64,000 bases of DNA from Comamonadaceae bacterium CG12_big_fil_rev_8_21_14_0_65_59_15 (GCA_002786915.1 PCUV01000114.1:62974-126973); one strand, 5' to 3'. Positions 8,456 to 17,330 are shown, numbered from the stretch's first letter. The notes: generated by a model not told the origin, from the sequence alone. Made by a program: numbers and translations.

Positions 8456-9568
8456 ATGATCCTGCCCGGTAACGATGCCAAATCCATAGCTGCTGCGGCA
8501 AGCTGCATCATGGCTGGCGGCCTTTTTGGCTTACCAACTGAAACGGTTTATGGTTTGGCTGCGGATGCTGACAACGACGCGGCCGTGGCGCAGATTTTTG
8601 CCGCCAAAGGCCGCCCGGCGGACCACCCGCTGATCGTGCACGTGGCGGGCATCGATGCGGTTGCGCACTATGCGTCAGCCGTGCCCGACTTTGCCTGCGC
8701 TCTCATGAAAGCCTTCTGGCCCGGACCGCTCACCCTGATCCTGCCGCGCAAACCAGGCGTAGCCAACGCCGCTGCGGGTGGTAACGACACCATTGCCCTG
8801 CGCTGCCCGTCGCACCCGGTAGCGCAGGCGGTACTTAATTGGGGTCAGATTCCAATTAATTTTCCGGCGAATTCAGAAAATCCAAAACAATTGGACTCTG
8901 ACCCCAATTATTTGGTGTGGGGCTTGGCAGCGCCCAGCGCCAACAAGTTTGGGCGCGTCAGTCCGACGACGGCGCAGCATGTGCAGGACGAGTTGGGTTG
9001 CGATCTGCTGGTGCTTGACGGCGGGCCGTGCCAGGTGGGCATCGAATCCACCATTATCGACTGCACACGCGGGGTGCCGGTACTGTTGAGACCGGGGGCG
9101 CTGACACCGACGCAGATTGAGGCCGCTTGTGGGTTGAAAGTGCTATCTAATAAAGAGCTTATCAATAAAAATTCACAAGGGCCTAAAGCCTCTGGAACAC
9201 TTGAATCGCATTACGCACCCAGAGCGCGGGTACGGCTCATGGATGCGGCTGCACTACAAGCCGCTGTGCAGGAACGCCAGGAGCAGATCGACGCACCTAC
9301 GCAGGCGCTGCAGCAGTTGCCGACAGGCGCAGACCACGCTCTGCCAGTGCTTGCGGTGGCCATCTGGGCGCGCACGCCGCTGGTTATGCAGGGCGCACAG
9401 GTGGTGACCGCCACCATGCCAAATGATGCTATTTCGGCCGCGCGGCAGCTGTTTGCCACGCTTCGCGCGCTGGACGCACAGGGCGTGGCGCAGATTTGGG
9501 TCGAGACACCGCCTGCCACACCCGATTGGGACGGTGTGCGTGACCGCCTGCAGCGCGCGGCGCACTGA
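8456..9568 (+). CDS. tsaC: L-threonylcarbamoyladenylate synthase (Sua5 type) with in-frame repeat insertion
   Basis: Makes threonylcarbamoyl-AMP from threonine, bicarbonate and ATP, the first step of tRNA t6A modification. The YrdC domain shows FGLPTETVYGLAADA, KGRPADHPLIVHV, FWPGPLTLILP and LAAPSANKFGRVSPTTAQHV; a Sua5 C-terminal domain follows from about residue 240 (SGTLESHYAPRARVRLM). Between AQAVL and WGLAAPSAN about 25 extra residues (NWGQIPINF...DSDPNYLV) are encoded by a 75-bp palindromic repeat at 8836-8910. A second odd patch (KVLSNKELINKNSQGPKA) includes a repeat-like sequence at 9175-9189. The frame stays open, so the protein may still work. The start is ATG 8456. Confidence 0.9.
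   Translation: MILPGNDAKSIAAAASCIMAGGLFGLPTETVYGLAADADNDAAVAQIFAAKGRPADHPLIVHVAGIDAVAHYASAVPDFACALMKAFWPGPLTLILPRKPGVANAAAGGNDTIALRCPSHPVAQAVLNWGQIPINFPANSENPKQLDSDPNYLVWGLAAPSANKFGRVSPTTAQHVQDELGCDLLVLDGGPCQVGIESTIIDCTRGVPVLLRPGALTPTQIEAACGLKVLSNKELINKNSQGPKASGTLESHYAPRARVRLMDAAALQAAVQERQEQIDAPTQALQQLPTGADHALPVLAVAIWARTPLVMQGAQVVTATMPNDAISAARQLFATLRALDAQGVAQIWVETPPATPDWDGVRDRLQRAAH
8836..8910. mobile_element. 75-bp palindromic element inserted in frame in sua5
   Basis: The ends TAATTGGGGTCAGA... (8836-8857) and ...TCTGACCCCAATTA (8889-8910) are 22-bp inverted repeats with one mismatch. The enclosed 31 bases are A/T-rich. Length 75 keeps the sua5 frame. The GGGGTCAGA/TCTGACCCC termini recur in shorter elements at 30031 and 36852. 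It carries no transposase and would have to be moved in trans, MITE- or REP-like. Confidence 0.85.
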
Positions 9569-9602
9569 GCCGCGGGCGTTTCAGACGCCCTTGAAATTCA
9601 AT

Positions 9603-9678
9603 TTGGACGCGATAGTATGTCAAAATTGGACGAATAGTTAAATACAAATTGGACGAATCTATTGATACAATTTGGACG
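9603..9678 (+). promoter_or_regulatory. Four 23-bp iterons abutting the DUF4143 ATPase start
   Basis: TTGGACG occurs at 9603, 9626, 9649 and 9672, exactly 23 bases apart. Units two and three share more, with TTGGACGAAT followed by a variable middle and ATACAA. The last copy ends one base before the ATG at 9679. The constant 23-bp phase (about two helical turns) suggests cooperative protein binding. No Shine-Dalgarno sequence is visible between the repeats and the ATG. Confidence 0.75.
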
Positions 9679-10920
9679 ATGTCTGAATTGTCCCCTGTTT
9701 TACTCCCAAGAGGTCTGGATGGGCGTATCCAGGAAGCCTTGCTTGACACACCTGCGGTGTTAGTAAATGGGCCGCGTCAGTGCGGTAAAACCACCTTGGT
9801 GCGTCAATACGTTACGGCCGACCGACGTTATTTTTCGCTGGACGAGCCCAATCTGCTGCAAGCCATCAAGGCGGATCCCCTGGGCTTTGTGCGGCAAAAC
9901 CCACAGGCCATCATTGATGAAGTGCAGCGCGCCCCCGAATTGCTTCTGGCGCTGAAAACCTCGATCGACAACGATCGCCGCCCGGGGCGCTATGTGCTCA
10001 CCGGTTCGGCCAATTTGCTGGCCCTGCCCCAGATTGCGGACAGCCTGGCAGGCCGCATGGAGGTATTGACACTGCTGCCCTTGTCCAACGCCGAAATCAA
10101 CGGGCATGCCGCTGATTTTTTGCAGTGTGCGCAGACGCAGCATTGGCCGACCAGTGCCCTGCCGGCGCAGCGTCTGGGTGCGACGCTGGTGGCGCAAGTG
10201 CTGGCGGGCGGCTACCCCGAAATGCGTCAACGTGCCAGCGCCGCGCGGCGGCAGGCGTGGGGCAAAGCCTATCTAACTACGCTGGTGGAGCGCGACGTGC
10301 AAGACGTGGCGCGCATTGACGATGTCACTCGCATGCCGCAGCTACTGGCCATGACAGCCGGTTTGAGCGGGCAGTTAGCCAACATGAGTCAACTCGGCGG
10401 CCAGATTGGTCTGGCGAGCCGCACGGTTGAAAAATACCTGGGAGTGTTCGAAAAGATGTTTTTGCTGCGGCGCTTGCCAGCCTGGAGCCGACCTGAGCTC
10501 AGCCGTCTGGTCAAAACGCCCAAACTGCACTTTCTGGATGCCGGGTTGCAGGCCACGCTGACACGTTTGACACCGGAATTGGTGGCCATGCAGCGCCAGC
10601 GCTGGGGGGCCACGCTGGAAACCTGGGTCTATGCAGAACTGCTCAAACACTTGAGTGTGGAGCCGCAGTCATGGTTTTTGTCCTACTACCGCGACAAGGA
10701 TCAGGTCGAGGTGGACTTTGTGCTGGAGTCAGCCTTGCGCGAAGTCATCGGTATCGAAGTCAAGGCCGCGGCCACGGTGGTGACAAGCGATTTCAAGGGC
10801 TTGCGACGTCTTCGCGACCAATGTGGCGACGGTTTTGTCACCGGGTTGGTGCTGTATGACGGAGACCGGTGTTTGTCGTTTGGTGAAGGGCTGTGGGCGG
10901 TGCCGCTGCAGTACCTCTGA
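9679..10920 (+). CDS. AAA_14/DUF4143 ATP-binding protein
   Basis: A 413-residue ATPase. The N-terminal AAA_14 domain has Walker A GPRQCGKTT (residues 31-39), Walker B QAIIDEVQ and the sensor-like YVLTGSANLL. A DUF4143 domain follows, with a winged-helix-like centre and a C-terminal nuclease-like fold (DKDQVEVDFVLE, VIGIEVKAAATV), where the D/E...E.K pattern resembles PD-(D/E)XK proteins. The role of the family is unknown; it is patchily distributed and often laterally acquired. An in-frame TTG at 9649 lies inside the iteron array; the ATG at 9679 is preferred. A shared hairpin separates it from the convergent ompW. Confidence 0.88.
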   Translation: MSELSPVLLPRGLDGRIQEALLDTPAVLVNGPRQCGKTTLVRQYVTADRRYFSLDEPNLLQAIKADPLGFVRQNPQAIIDEVQRAPELLLALKTSIDNDRRPGRYVLTGSANLLALPQIADSLAGRMEVLTLLPLSNAEINGHAADFLQCAQTQHWPTSALPAQRLGATLVAQVLAGGYPEMRQRASAARRQAWGKAYLTTLVERDVQDVARIDDVTRMPQLLAMTAGLSGQLANMSQLGGQIGLASRTVEKYLGVFEKMFLLRRLPAWSRPELSRLVKTPKLHFLDAGLQATLTRLTPELVAMQRQRWGATLETWVYAELLKHLSVEPQSWFLSYYRDKDQVEVDFVLESALREVIGIEVKAAATVVTSDFKGLRRLRDQCGDGFVTGLVLYDGDRCLSFGEGLWAVPLQYL

Positions 10921-10926
10921 GAGGTG

Positions 10927-10953
10927 AAAAAAAGCCCTGACTGGCAGGGCTTC
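10927..10953. terminator. Bidirectional terminator between DUF4143 gene and ompW
   Basis: AAGCCCTG-ACTGG-CAGGGCTT (10932-10952) with a run of seven A on the left, which becomes a T-run for the minus-strand ompW transcript. It is placed 11 bases after the ATPase stop. Confidence 0.85.
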
Positions 10954-10987
10954 TCAGGCAAACGGGGTGAGTATCGTCGTCGGAACG

Positions 10988-11683
10988 CTAAAAAGTATAG
11001 CCAAGAGCCACGGTAAATACCGACGGGTGGAAGGTAATGTCCGCCGTGCGAATCAACCCCACCGTATTGGTAGTCAGTTTTGTTTTGACCTGAGCTGTAG
11101 TCCAGGAGCCAGTGACAGACCAAGGCCCTCCCAGCTTTGCGGTGACGCCCATTTGAAAGGCTAGGCCAATGGAATCTTCAAGTTTTAACGTTGTCGGGCC
11201 ACCATTTAATTGGTCATTGGCGGCGGTAGAGTCGGCTTTGTCAAAAACTGTGTAGTTAACCCCAGCCCCCACAAATGGGCGAAATTTGCTGTTTTTGTCG
11301 CCAAAGCGATAGTTGACAAACAGGGTGGGTGCCACTTGACGCACTTTGGCACCGACTTGTCCGTCAAACGGAACGATCTGCGGCAGGCCCGGGTTAAGCA
11401 CCGTGATGGCCACATCATGCGTGGGCGGCACACCCATGGCCAGCTCCACTTCCCATGTGTCGTTGATTTCGCGTGAAGCACCAAAATACAGGGTCGATTG
11501 ATCCTGCACTTTGAGGCTGAGCGCGTTAACAGGCGTCAACGGGCCCGATACAGCCGATGCATCAGAGTTGGGGGCAACGTTGACCCAACCGAACTTGACG
11601 GTGGTCGATTGCGCCAGTGCACCCGCGGAAAGACCCAGCCCCAGCGTGGTGGCAACGGACGCAGATAGAAAAATGTGTTTCAT
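10988..11683 (-). CDS. ompW: OmpW family outer-membrane protein
   Basis: 231 residues with a signal peptide (MKHIFLSASVATTLGLGLSA, cleavage after ALA-Q) and a mature part beginning with VKFGWVNVAPNSDA, typical of OmpW. Alternating beta-strand segments (STLYFGASREI, APTLFVNYRFGD, RPFVGAGVNYTVF) fit an eight-stranded barrel, and the protein ends in aromatic Phe (VALGYTF), the outer-membrane assembly signal. OmpW forms small hydrophobic-compound channels and often responds to oxygen or stress. It is followed by the terminator at 10927. Confidence 0.92.
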   Translation of the reverse strand: MKHIFLSASVATTLGLGLSAGALAQSTTVKFGWVNVAPNSDASAVSGPLTPVNALSLKVQDQSTLYFGASREINDTWEVELAMGVPPTHDVAITVLNPGLPQIVPFDGQVGAKVRQVAPTLFVNYRFGDKNSKFRPFVGAGVNYTVFDKADSTAANDQLNGGPTTLKLEDSIGLAFQMGVTAKLGGPWSVTGSWTTAQVKTKLTTNTVGLIRTADITFHPSVFTVALGYTF

Positions 11684-11701
11684 TGTTGATGCTCCGTCAG
11701 A

Positions 11702-13318
11702 TTAAAACTGCGAAAAGAAGCCGCGCGCTGCTGCGTTGCAGAAGGGGGGTACCAGCGTACCGTGGTACGCCGTTGCCACCGCCGTCGCAGCGTTAGTGCC
11801 AGATGCAGCGATCAAGGCGTCTTTTTGCTGTTTGAACCCGGCTTTTGCCGCGTAAAACGGGTTGGTCGCGCCTGGCGTACCCGCAGCAGAATCGACATCC
11901 AGCACCGTGACGAGACCGCTGGTAACTTGGGCTGACCAAATGCCTGCCATCAACTCGGTATTGACCTTGTAAAACACAGTCGGATCGGCGTTGCCCCCAC
12001 AAAGCAGAGTGGGTGTGGTTGGCCCGGTCCAACCGGTGCGTAAATCGTTCAGTTTGGCAGCCTTGCGCAAATTGCTTGCCGGGGTGGCGGCGGGCAGGGG
12101 GGCCGCGGTAAGGGTAGGCACCGCGCCGTCGGGGTTAGTCATGGCATCCAGCAGATAACTGAGTCGCGCGCTATTGTTGATGAGGTTGGAGGTACCAAAC
12201 CCCAAATTGAACAATGCGTCGGTTGCCGCTCCCGTATTGAACGGCGCTGTTACTGCGGTCAATGTGGGCTGAACGCTTGCTGGTGACCCCACTGGGGCTG
12301 TGGGTACTGTGCTACTGAACAAGGCCGTTTGCGGCAGCTTGCCGCTACTGAAAACGGTTGTGAAATCGTAAGCGCCAGGAACCAGCGATTCAATACCAGT
12401 GGCGTAAGCCGCTTCATAGATGTCGGTAGGTGCTGTGTAAATGTTGCCGTAGGCTTTTTGAAAACTCGTTGTAGCCAATGGTGCGAAGGCGGTTGAACCC
12501 AAGGCAACATTGCCGTAAAAAACTGCGTCCAAATATGCGGCCAAGGCATACGGGCCAGACATGGGTGCTGAAGCGGTGACCGGCGTACCAGCAAGCTGTA
12601 GCGCTCGCTGCGTGGCCATCGCTACAAAACCGCCTTGTGAATAGCCGGTAACAAACAATTTGTTGCTGGCGGTGACCGGCGAAAGCAAGGCAGGCATGGC
12701 TGTTTTGGCCGCAGCCAGAATATCAATCATTTCCTGCGATTGTTGAGTGGCATTGACATAGGGGTGATAACTTAAAGTTGAACTGTCATAGCCCGCGTAA
12801 TTGGGCGCCACCACGATGTAACCCTGAGCGGCGTACATGGCTGCCAAAAGGACGGCTTCACCGTAGGCCGGGTTGGTTTTGTCAGCAAAGTCGGCCAGGT
12901 TGTAGCGCTTCGTGATGTTGGTGCCATGCGCGTACAACACGATAGGGCGCGCCCCAGTGCATTGCGCGCCAGTGCCGGTAGGCACCATCAAAACGCCAGA
13001 CGCAGTAGTGGCTTCAGGTGTGGCTGCGCCCCCCACCGTGCCGTATTGGAGATATTGCACATCCACTCCGCAGGGAAGTGTGCCGGTGGTTGCACCGGTG
13101 GAGAGTTGCAGCAAGCCCAAGCCGGAAGCACCACTGGCAGTGAGTAAGGTCTTGAAATCGGTAGCGGTCATTGCCGTCACACGCAATGGCGGGTTTTGCA
13201 TCAACTCCCCTGATTTGGGTGCGCTGTTTTGGGTGCCAAACGTTCCGCCCCCACCACCGCACCCCGCCGCCAACAGCGCTGCCACCAGCACCGCGCCTAG
13301 TAATTTGAATTGCCGCAT
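11702..13318 (-). CDS. Lipoprotein alpha/beta hydrolase (secreted lipase/esterase-like)
   Basis: 538 residues. The signal sequence ends in a lipobox LLAAGC followed by a glycine run, so it should be a lipid-anchored envelope protein. The hydrolase fold has the nucleophile elbow VTGYSQGGFVAMA and an upstream oxyanion-type segment PIVLYAHGTNITKR. The later PTLLCGGNADPTVFY is where the catalytic Asp is expected, and ATAYHGTLVPPFC offers the His. The substrate is unknown. The frame extends to a TTG at 13330, but the ATG at 13318 with GGAG before it is preferred. It lies 18 bases upstream of ompW on the same strand and may be co-transcribed. Confidence 0.85.
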   Translation of the reverse strand: MRQFKLLGAVLVAALLAAGCGGGGGTFGTQNSAPKSGELMQNPPLRVTAMTATDFKTLLTASGASGLGLLQLSTGATTGTLPCGVDVQYLQYGTVGGAATPEATTASGVLMVPTGTGAQCTGARPIVLYAHGTNITKRYNLADFADKTNPAYGEAVLLAAMYAAQGYIVVAPNYAGYDSSTLSYHPYVNATQQSQEMIDILAAAKTAMPALLSPVTASNKLFVTGYSQGGFVAMATQRALQLAGTPVTASAPMSGPYALAAYLDAVFYGNVALGSTAFAPLATTSFQKAYGNIYTAPTDIYEAAYATGIESLVPGAYDFTTVFSSGKLPQTALFSSTVPTAPVGSPASVQPTLTAVTAPFNTGAATDALFNLGFGTSNLINNSARLSYLLDAMTNPDGAVPTLTAAPLPAATPASNLRKAAKLNDLRTGWTGPTTPTLLCGGNADPTVFYKVNTELMAGIWSAQVTSGLVTVLDVDSAAGTPGATNPFYAAKAGFKQQKDALIAASGTNAATAVATAYHGTLVPPFCNAAARGFFSQF

Positions 13319-13436
13319 CAACTTCTCCAAAGTTAAATAAACGAACGACCGTACTATTTCTACGCTAGATGGTAAAGGGTACGAACCGGCTTGAGAAGCG
13401 GGGTAAACCCGCAGAGGAGCTAAATCAGGGCGACTA

Positions 13437-13724
13437 TCAGCGCTGGCGCTGCCCGTAGCGCAGTTTCATCACCAGAATGGTGGCCGCCAGCGCCAGCGTG
13501 ATGACGTTGGCGATCACGATCGGCCAGGCTTGCAGCAGCAGGCCGTACACCAGCCACAGCGCTACGCCCAGCGTGAACGCGCTGTACATGCCCAGCGAGA
13601 TGCCGTGCACGTCTTTGGTGCGAAAAGTGTGCAGCGCTTGCGGCGCAAAGCTGATGGTGGTCAGGAAGGCAGCGAGTGTGCCCACCACATCGGTCAAGGT
13701 CATGTCGTGCCAGAACCTGGACAT
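13437..13724 (-). CDS. SemiSWEET family sugar transporter
   Basis: About 95 residues with three predicted membrane helices (VVGTLAAFLTTISF; ISLGMYSAFTLGVALWLVYG; PIVIANVITLALAATILVM). The PQ motif ISFAPQALHTFRTKDVHGIS marks the SemiSWEET/PQ-loop family, which works as a dimer to move sugars. Start candidates are 13724 (MSRFWHDM) or 13703 (MTLTDVVG); neither has a strong ribosome site. It lies between the lipoprotein esterase and PBP4 on the same strand. Confidence 0.85.
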   Translation of the reverse strand: MSRFWHDMTLTDVVGTLAAFLTTISFAPQALHTFRTKDVHGISLGMYSAFTLGVALWLVYGLLLQAWPIVIANVITLALAATILVMKLRYGQRQR

Positions 13725-13814
13725 CCATCCACGCTCAAGGTTAAAAAGTAAATCGGAATTGTCGGGCAACAACCGGGCCGATGTTTCAGGCGAAGTACCG
13801 ATTCCATCAGGGGG

Positions 13815-15293
13815 TCAACGCGCGCCGGGCTCCAGTGCGACTGCACCTGCTGCCGACTGCGCAGCGGCCCAGACCACCAGCGCGTCCAGCGCCGGGCGCG
13901 CCGCAGCGGCGTTGGGGTGGTTGACGATGGCCACCAGGCGCAGCGTCTGACCATCGGCACCATGCACATACCCCGCCAGCGCCAGCACGCCTTTCAGACT
14001 GCCGGTCTTCAAGTGTGCGCTGGCCATGGTGGCCTGGCTGCGCCGGAGCGTACCGTCGATCCCGACGATGGGCAGTGACGCCATCAGCTCGGGCATATAA
14101 GGTGACTGGTAGGCAACTTGCAGCAAGTGGCTTAGTTGCTGGGCGCTGATGCGTGTGGCGCGCGACAGGCCCGAGCCGTTGTCAATCTCTGGCGCGGTTG
14201 CGCTGTCCACACGCCGCAGCCACCACTGGCGCAGCGCCTGGCGCGCCAGCTCGGGTGTGACGACGTCGGCCAGAAGGCTGTCCGCGCTGGGTCTTGCAGG
14301 CAGCCCGAGCGTGTAAAACAACTGCTGCGCCATCACGTTGTTGCTGAACTTGTTGATATCACGAATGACTTCGGCCAGCGTGGGCGAGGTCATCACAAAG
14401 TGCGGTGCGGTCTGCGGTGCGGTGCCGTCGCGCACCCGCCCTCCGAGTTGCCCGCCCATGCTGCGCCACAGCCCAGCGATGGCGCGCGCGCTGTAGCTGG
14501 CGGGGTCGGGGTAGGCCACGGGCCAGACTTTTTCGCCGCAATCCAGGGGATAACGTCCATCCAGACGGATGCGATTCGGGTCTGAAAAATCAGCCCGTAG
14601 CGCACTGCGGTAGTCGTCACAGCGGACTGTTTTTGATAGCGAAACGCTGGCTGGAAACTTGACACCCGTCAGGGGTGGATCCATTTGTACGCGGGCCACC
14701 CCGACGGCCGGGTTGGGGGTGAACGTCAGCACGATGGATTGGTAGTTGACCAGCAGCGCATCCGCACTCGCGTTGTACGGCCGCAGTGGTTCACCGTCAA
14801 ATTCTGCCGGGTCAAACGCAGGCACTTCGAATGCGCGCCGGTCAAGCACGATGTCGCCGTCGATGCGGCGCACGCCCAGACCTTGCACCCGGCGCAGCAG
14901 CAGCCATAGGCGCTCCAGCACCAGCTTGGGGTCACCCTGGCCCTGGATCACCAGGTTCCCCTTGAGCACGCCCTGGTGCACTGTTCCGTCCAGCCACACC
15001 GGTGTGCGCCATGTATAGGCAGGCCCCAGCAGATCGAGCGCGGCAAAAGTGGTCAGCAGCTTCATGACCGACGCCGGGTTCATCGCCGTATCGGTTCGGT
15101 GCGCGATCAGCGGTGAACCCGCATGGTTGGCGGGTGCGATCAGAAAACTGACGGCATCCAGGGGAACTTGGGCCCGCTCCAGCGCGGCTGTCACCCCCGC
15201 AGGAGGGGCGTTTTGCTGAGCGAAAGCTGCGATCGACGCCAGCAGCAGGCTCAGCATCAAGCCCAACACCCCCAGTGGATGACAGCGCGTCAT
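13815..15293 (-). CDS. dacB: D-alanyl-D-alanine carboxypeptidase/endopeptidase PBP4
   Basis: 492 residues with a signal peptide (LGLMLSLLLASIAAFAQ). The penicillin-binding motifs are SVMK (Ser75, Lys78 in NPASVMKLLTTFAAL), SNN in KFSNNVMAQQLF, and KTG in HLKTGSLKG. The long insert between the first two motifs is typical of PBP4 (class C). It trims and cleaves peptide cross-links of murein in the periplasm. A longer frame begins at 15317; the ATG at 15293 (MTRCHPLGVL) gives a normal signal peptide. Confidence 0.93.
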   Translation of the reverse strand: MTRCHPLGVLGLMLSLLLASIAAFAQQNAPPAGVTAALERAQVPLDAVSFLIAPANHAGSPLIAHRTDTAMNPASVMKLLTTFAALDLLGPAYTWRTPVWLDGTVHQGVLKGNLVIQGQGDPKLVLERLWLLLRRVQGLGVRRIDGDIVLDRRAFEVPAFDPAEFDGEPLRPYNASADALLVNYQSIVLTFTPNPAVGVARVQMDPPLTGVKFPASVSLSKTVRCDDYRSALRADFSDPNRIRLDGRYPLDCGEKVWPVAYPDPASYSARAIAGLWRSMGGQLGGRVRDGTAPQTAPHFVMTSPTLAEVIRDINKFSNNVMAQQLFYTLGLPARPSADSLLADVVTPELARQALRQWWLRRVDSATAPEIDNGSGLSRATRISAQQLSHLLQVAYQSPYMPELMASLPIVGIDGTLRRSQATMASAHLKTGSLKGVLALAGYVHGADGQTLRLVAIVNHPNAAAARPALDALVVWAAAQSAAGAVALEPGAR

Positions 15294-15300
15294 TGTCAAA

Positions 15301-15921
15301 CTACACCGCTTTGGCACTCGGGCGCTCGGCGACCTTGTCGCGCCACGCCTGCAGCGCGGCCAGGCCTTCTTTGCCAGCGTTGAACTTCATCAATTTGGCA
15401 AACTCAATGGCACAAAAAGCGGTGATGTCAGCGATGGTGAAGCGCGCCCCCGCCATCCAGGGCTGGCGCTGCAACATCTGGTCGAACCAGCGCGCAGACT
15501 CCACCACTTTTTGCGCCTGTGAGCGACCAAAGTCGGCAAACTGAGGCTGTTCAAGCACGGCTAGACCGGGGTGCGTGTGGCGCACGCTGTTGGCAATGCC
15601 CAGCATCAGGTTCCACTCCACCAGCCGGTCGGCCATTTCAATAAAGGCGCGTTCCTCAAAGTCGTTCCCCATCAGGTTCGGCTCGGGGTAACGCCCTTCC
15701 AGATAAGTACAAATGGCGCGTGTTTCGGTCAGCACGCGGCCGTCGTCCAGCTGCAGCGCGGGCACCTTGGCCAACGGGCTGATGGTGCGGTACGCCTGGC
15801 CCTTGTGCTCCAGCGCGTTCAGATCGACGTTCACCAGATCGATGTCGGTAATGTTCTTTTCCACCATGAACATGGTCACACGCCGGGGGTTGGGCGCGCG
15901 TGGCGCAACAAACAGTTTCAT
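15301..15921 (-). CDS. Glutathione S-transferase family protein
   Basis: 206 residues. The N-terminal thioredoxin-like domain starts MKLFVAPRAPNPRRVTMFM and includes the glutathione-binding segment KVPALQLDDGRVLTETRAIC (cis-Pro and Glu-Thr). The helical C-terminal domain has FTIADITAFCAIEFA with the usual N-capping aspartate. The substrate is unknown. It is the second gene of a two-gene unit, starting two bases after the stop of the yfcG-like gene. Confidence 0.9.
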   Translation of the reverse strand: MKLFVAPRAPNPRRVTMFMVEKNITDIDLVNVDLNALEHKGQAYRTISPLAKVPALQLDDGRVLTETRAICTYLEGRYPEPNLMGNDFEERAFIEMADRLVEWNLMLGIANSVRHTHPGLAVLEQPQFADFGRSQAQKVVESARWFDQMLQRQPWMAGARFTIADITAFCAIEFAKLMKFNAGKEGLAALQAWRDKVAERPSAKAV

Positions 15922-15923
15922 TG

Positions 15924-16634
15924 TCAGACTCCTGCGGTTTTGGATTGACCTTGCTCGAGCATTTTGCGTGCGTTGTCGGCAAATTGTTTGGCTTTTTCGG
16001 GGTCATCGACCCGTGCGTCGAGCGCCGAGGGCGGCTGCTCGATACCGCGTTGCACGGCCGGGCGCGCGCGGATCTGGTCGCGCCAGCGCTTGAGGTGCGG
16101 CAAGTCGTCGATGTCCACGCCCGACCAGCGGTGCGTGCGCACCCAGGCCCAGTTGGCAATGTCTGCGATCGAATAATCGCCCGCCAGAAATTCGTGTTCT
16201 TTCAGATGCCCGTCGAGCACCCGAAACAGACGTTTGCTTTCACCTTGATAGCGGTCGATGACCGCAGGAATTTTTTCGGGGAAATAGCGGTAGAAAACGT
16301 TGGCCTGCCCCATCATCGGGCCGATGCCACCCATCTGGAACATCAGCCACTGAATGACGCGCGAGCGGCCTTTGGCGTCGCTTGGCATCAAACGCCCGGT
16401 TTTTTCGGCCAGATACATCAGGCAGGCGCCCGACTCAAACACGGCAAAGTCGCCTGCGTCGCGGTCCACGATGGCCGGAATGCGCCCGTTGGGGTTGATG
16501 GCCAGAAACCAGGGCTGCTTTTGCTCAGCCTGGGCCAGGTCCAGCACTTTCAGCGTATAGGGCAAGCCCAGTTCTTCCAGCGTGATGGATACCTTGTGCC
16601 CGTTGGGCGTAGCGGCGGTGTACAGATCGATCAT
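15924..16634 (-). CDS. yfcG: Nu-class glutathione transferase / disulfide-bond oxidoreductase (YfcG-like)
   Basis: 236 residues. The start [20 protein letters not shown] and the segments [13 protein letters not shown] and [15 protein letters not shown] closely follow E. coli YfcG, a Nu-class GST that reduces disulfides with glutathione. The second domain has [14 protein letters not shown]. The open frame extends to 16919, but the ATG at 16634 with TGGAG upstream fits the family. It is divergent from the yqiA-like gene, 71 bases away. Confidence 0.9.
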   Translation of the reverse strand: MIDLYTAATPNGHKVSITLEELGLPYTLKVLDLAQAEQKQPWFLAINPNGRIPAIVDRDAGDFAVFESGACLMYLAEKTGRLMPSDAKGRSRVIQWLMFQMGGIGPMMGQANVFYRYFPEKIPAVIDRYQGESKRLFRVLDGHLKEHEFLAGDYSIADIANWAWVRTHRWSGVDIDDLPHLKRWRDQIRARPAVQRGIEQPPSALDARVDDPEKAKQFADNARKMLEQGQSKTAGV

Positions 16635-16705
16635 GGTGGCTCCAGAAAGGTAAATGGGATCGTAACCGGATTGGGCTGGGCGACGTGGCCCACTATCATG
16701 CGCGC

Positions 16706-17290
16706 ATGAAAACAACGCATCTGCTTTACCTGCACGGCTTTTTGTCGTCCCCCGCCTCCAATAAGGCCAGACTGACGGCGCAAGCGGTGCATTCGCGCCA
16801 CCCCGCCGTGACCTGGCTGTGCCCCATGCTGGCGGCCTCGCCGCGCCAGGCCATGGCCGAGGTTTTGCAATCGATTGACGATTGGCCCCGTGTATCAATG
16901 GCGGTGATGGGTTCATCATTGGGCGGTTTTTACGCCACTTGGCTTGCCGAGCGGCTGGGTTGCAAGGCCGTGCTGTTGAACCCTGCCGTCAAGCCCGCGC
17001 GCGATTTGCTGCCGCATGTGGGTGAGCACGCGCTGTGGCACGACCCGAGCCAGCACTTTGTGCTGGAGCCTGGCTTTATTGAAGAGCTCAGGGCCATGGA
17101 AGTCGAGCGTATCACCCAACCGCAGCGCTACTGCGCGCTGATTGCCCAAGGTGATGAGGTGCTGGATGCAGTTGAAATGACCGGCCATTACCCTGGTGCA
17201 CGCCTGAAGGTATTGCCCGGCGGTGACCACGCGTTGAGCGAGTACGCGACGCACCTGGAGGACCTGCTTGACTTTTTGGACTTAGCCTGA
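16706..17290 (+). CDS. YqiA-like esterase
   Basis: 194 residues of the UPF0227/YqiA alpha/beta-hydrolase family. [15 protein letters not shown] is the oxyanion-loop region, [18 protein letters not shown] the nucleophile elbow, and [11 protein letters not shown] the catalytic His. E. coli YqiA hydrolyses short acyl esters. The start ATG at 16706 is preferred over the GTG at 16685. It is followed after 40 bases by the J-domain operon. Confidence 0.87.
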   Translation: MKTTHLLYLHGFLSSPASNKARLTAQAVHSRHPAVTWLCPMLAASPRQAMAEVLQSIDDWPRVSMAVMGSSLGGFYATWLAERLGCKAVLLNPAVKPARDLLPHVGEHALWHDPSQHFVLEPGFIEELRAMEVERITQPQRYCALIAQGDEVLDAVEMTGHYPGARLKVLPGGDHALSEYATHLEDLLDFLDLA

Positions 17291-17330
17291 GACCGCAATA
17301 GCCCAAGGGCTTGGCATCGAATGGCCGATA

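Noticed and set aside
9603..9678. CRISPR array for the 23-bp repeats
   Set aside because: Only a 7-10 base core is constant and there are no unique 30-base spacers; no cas genes.
15924..16919. Long N-terminal extension of the YfcG-like protein
   Set aside because: It would run through the divergent yqiA-like gene; homology starts at 16634.
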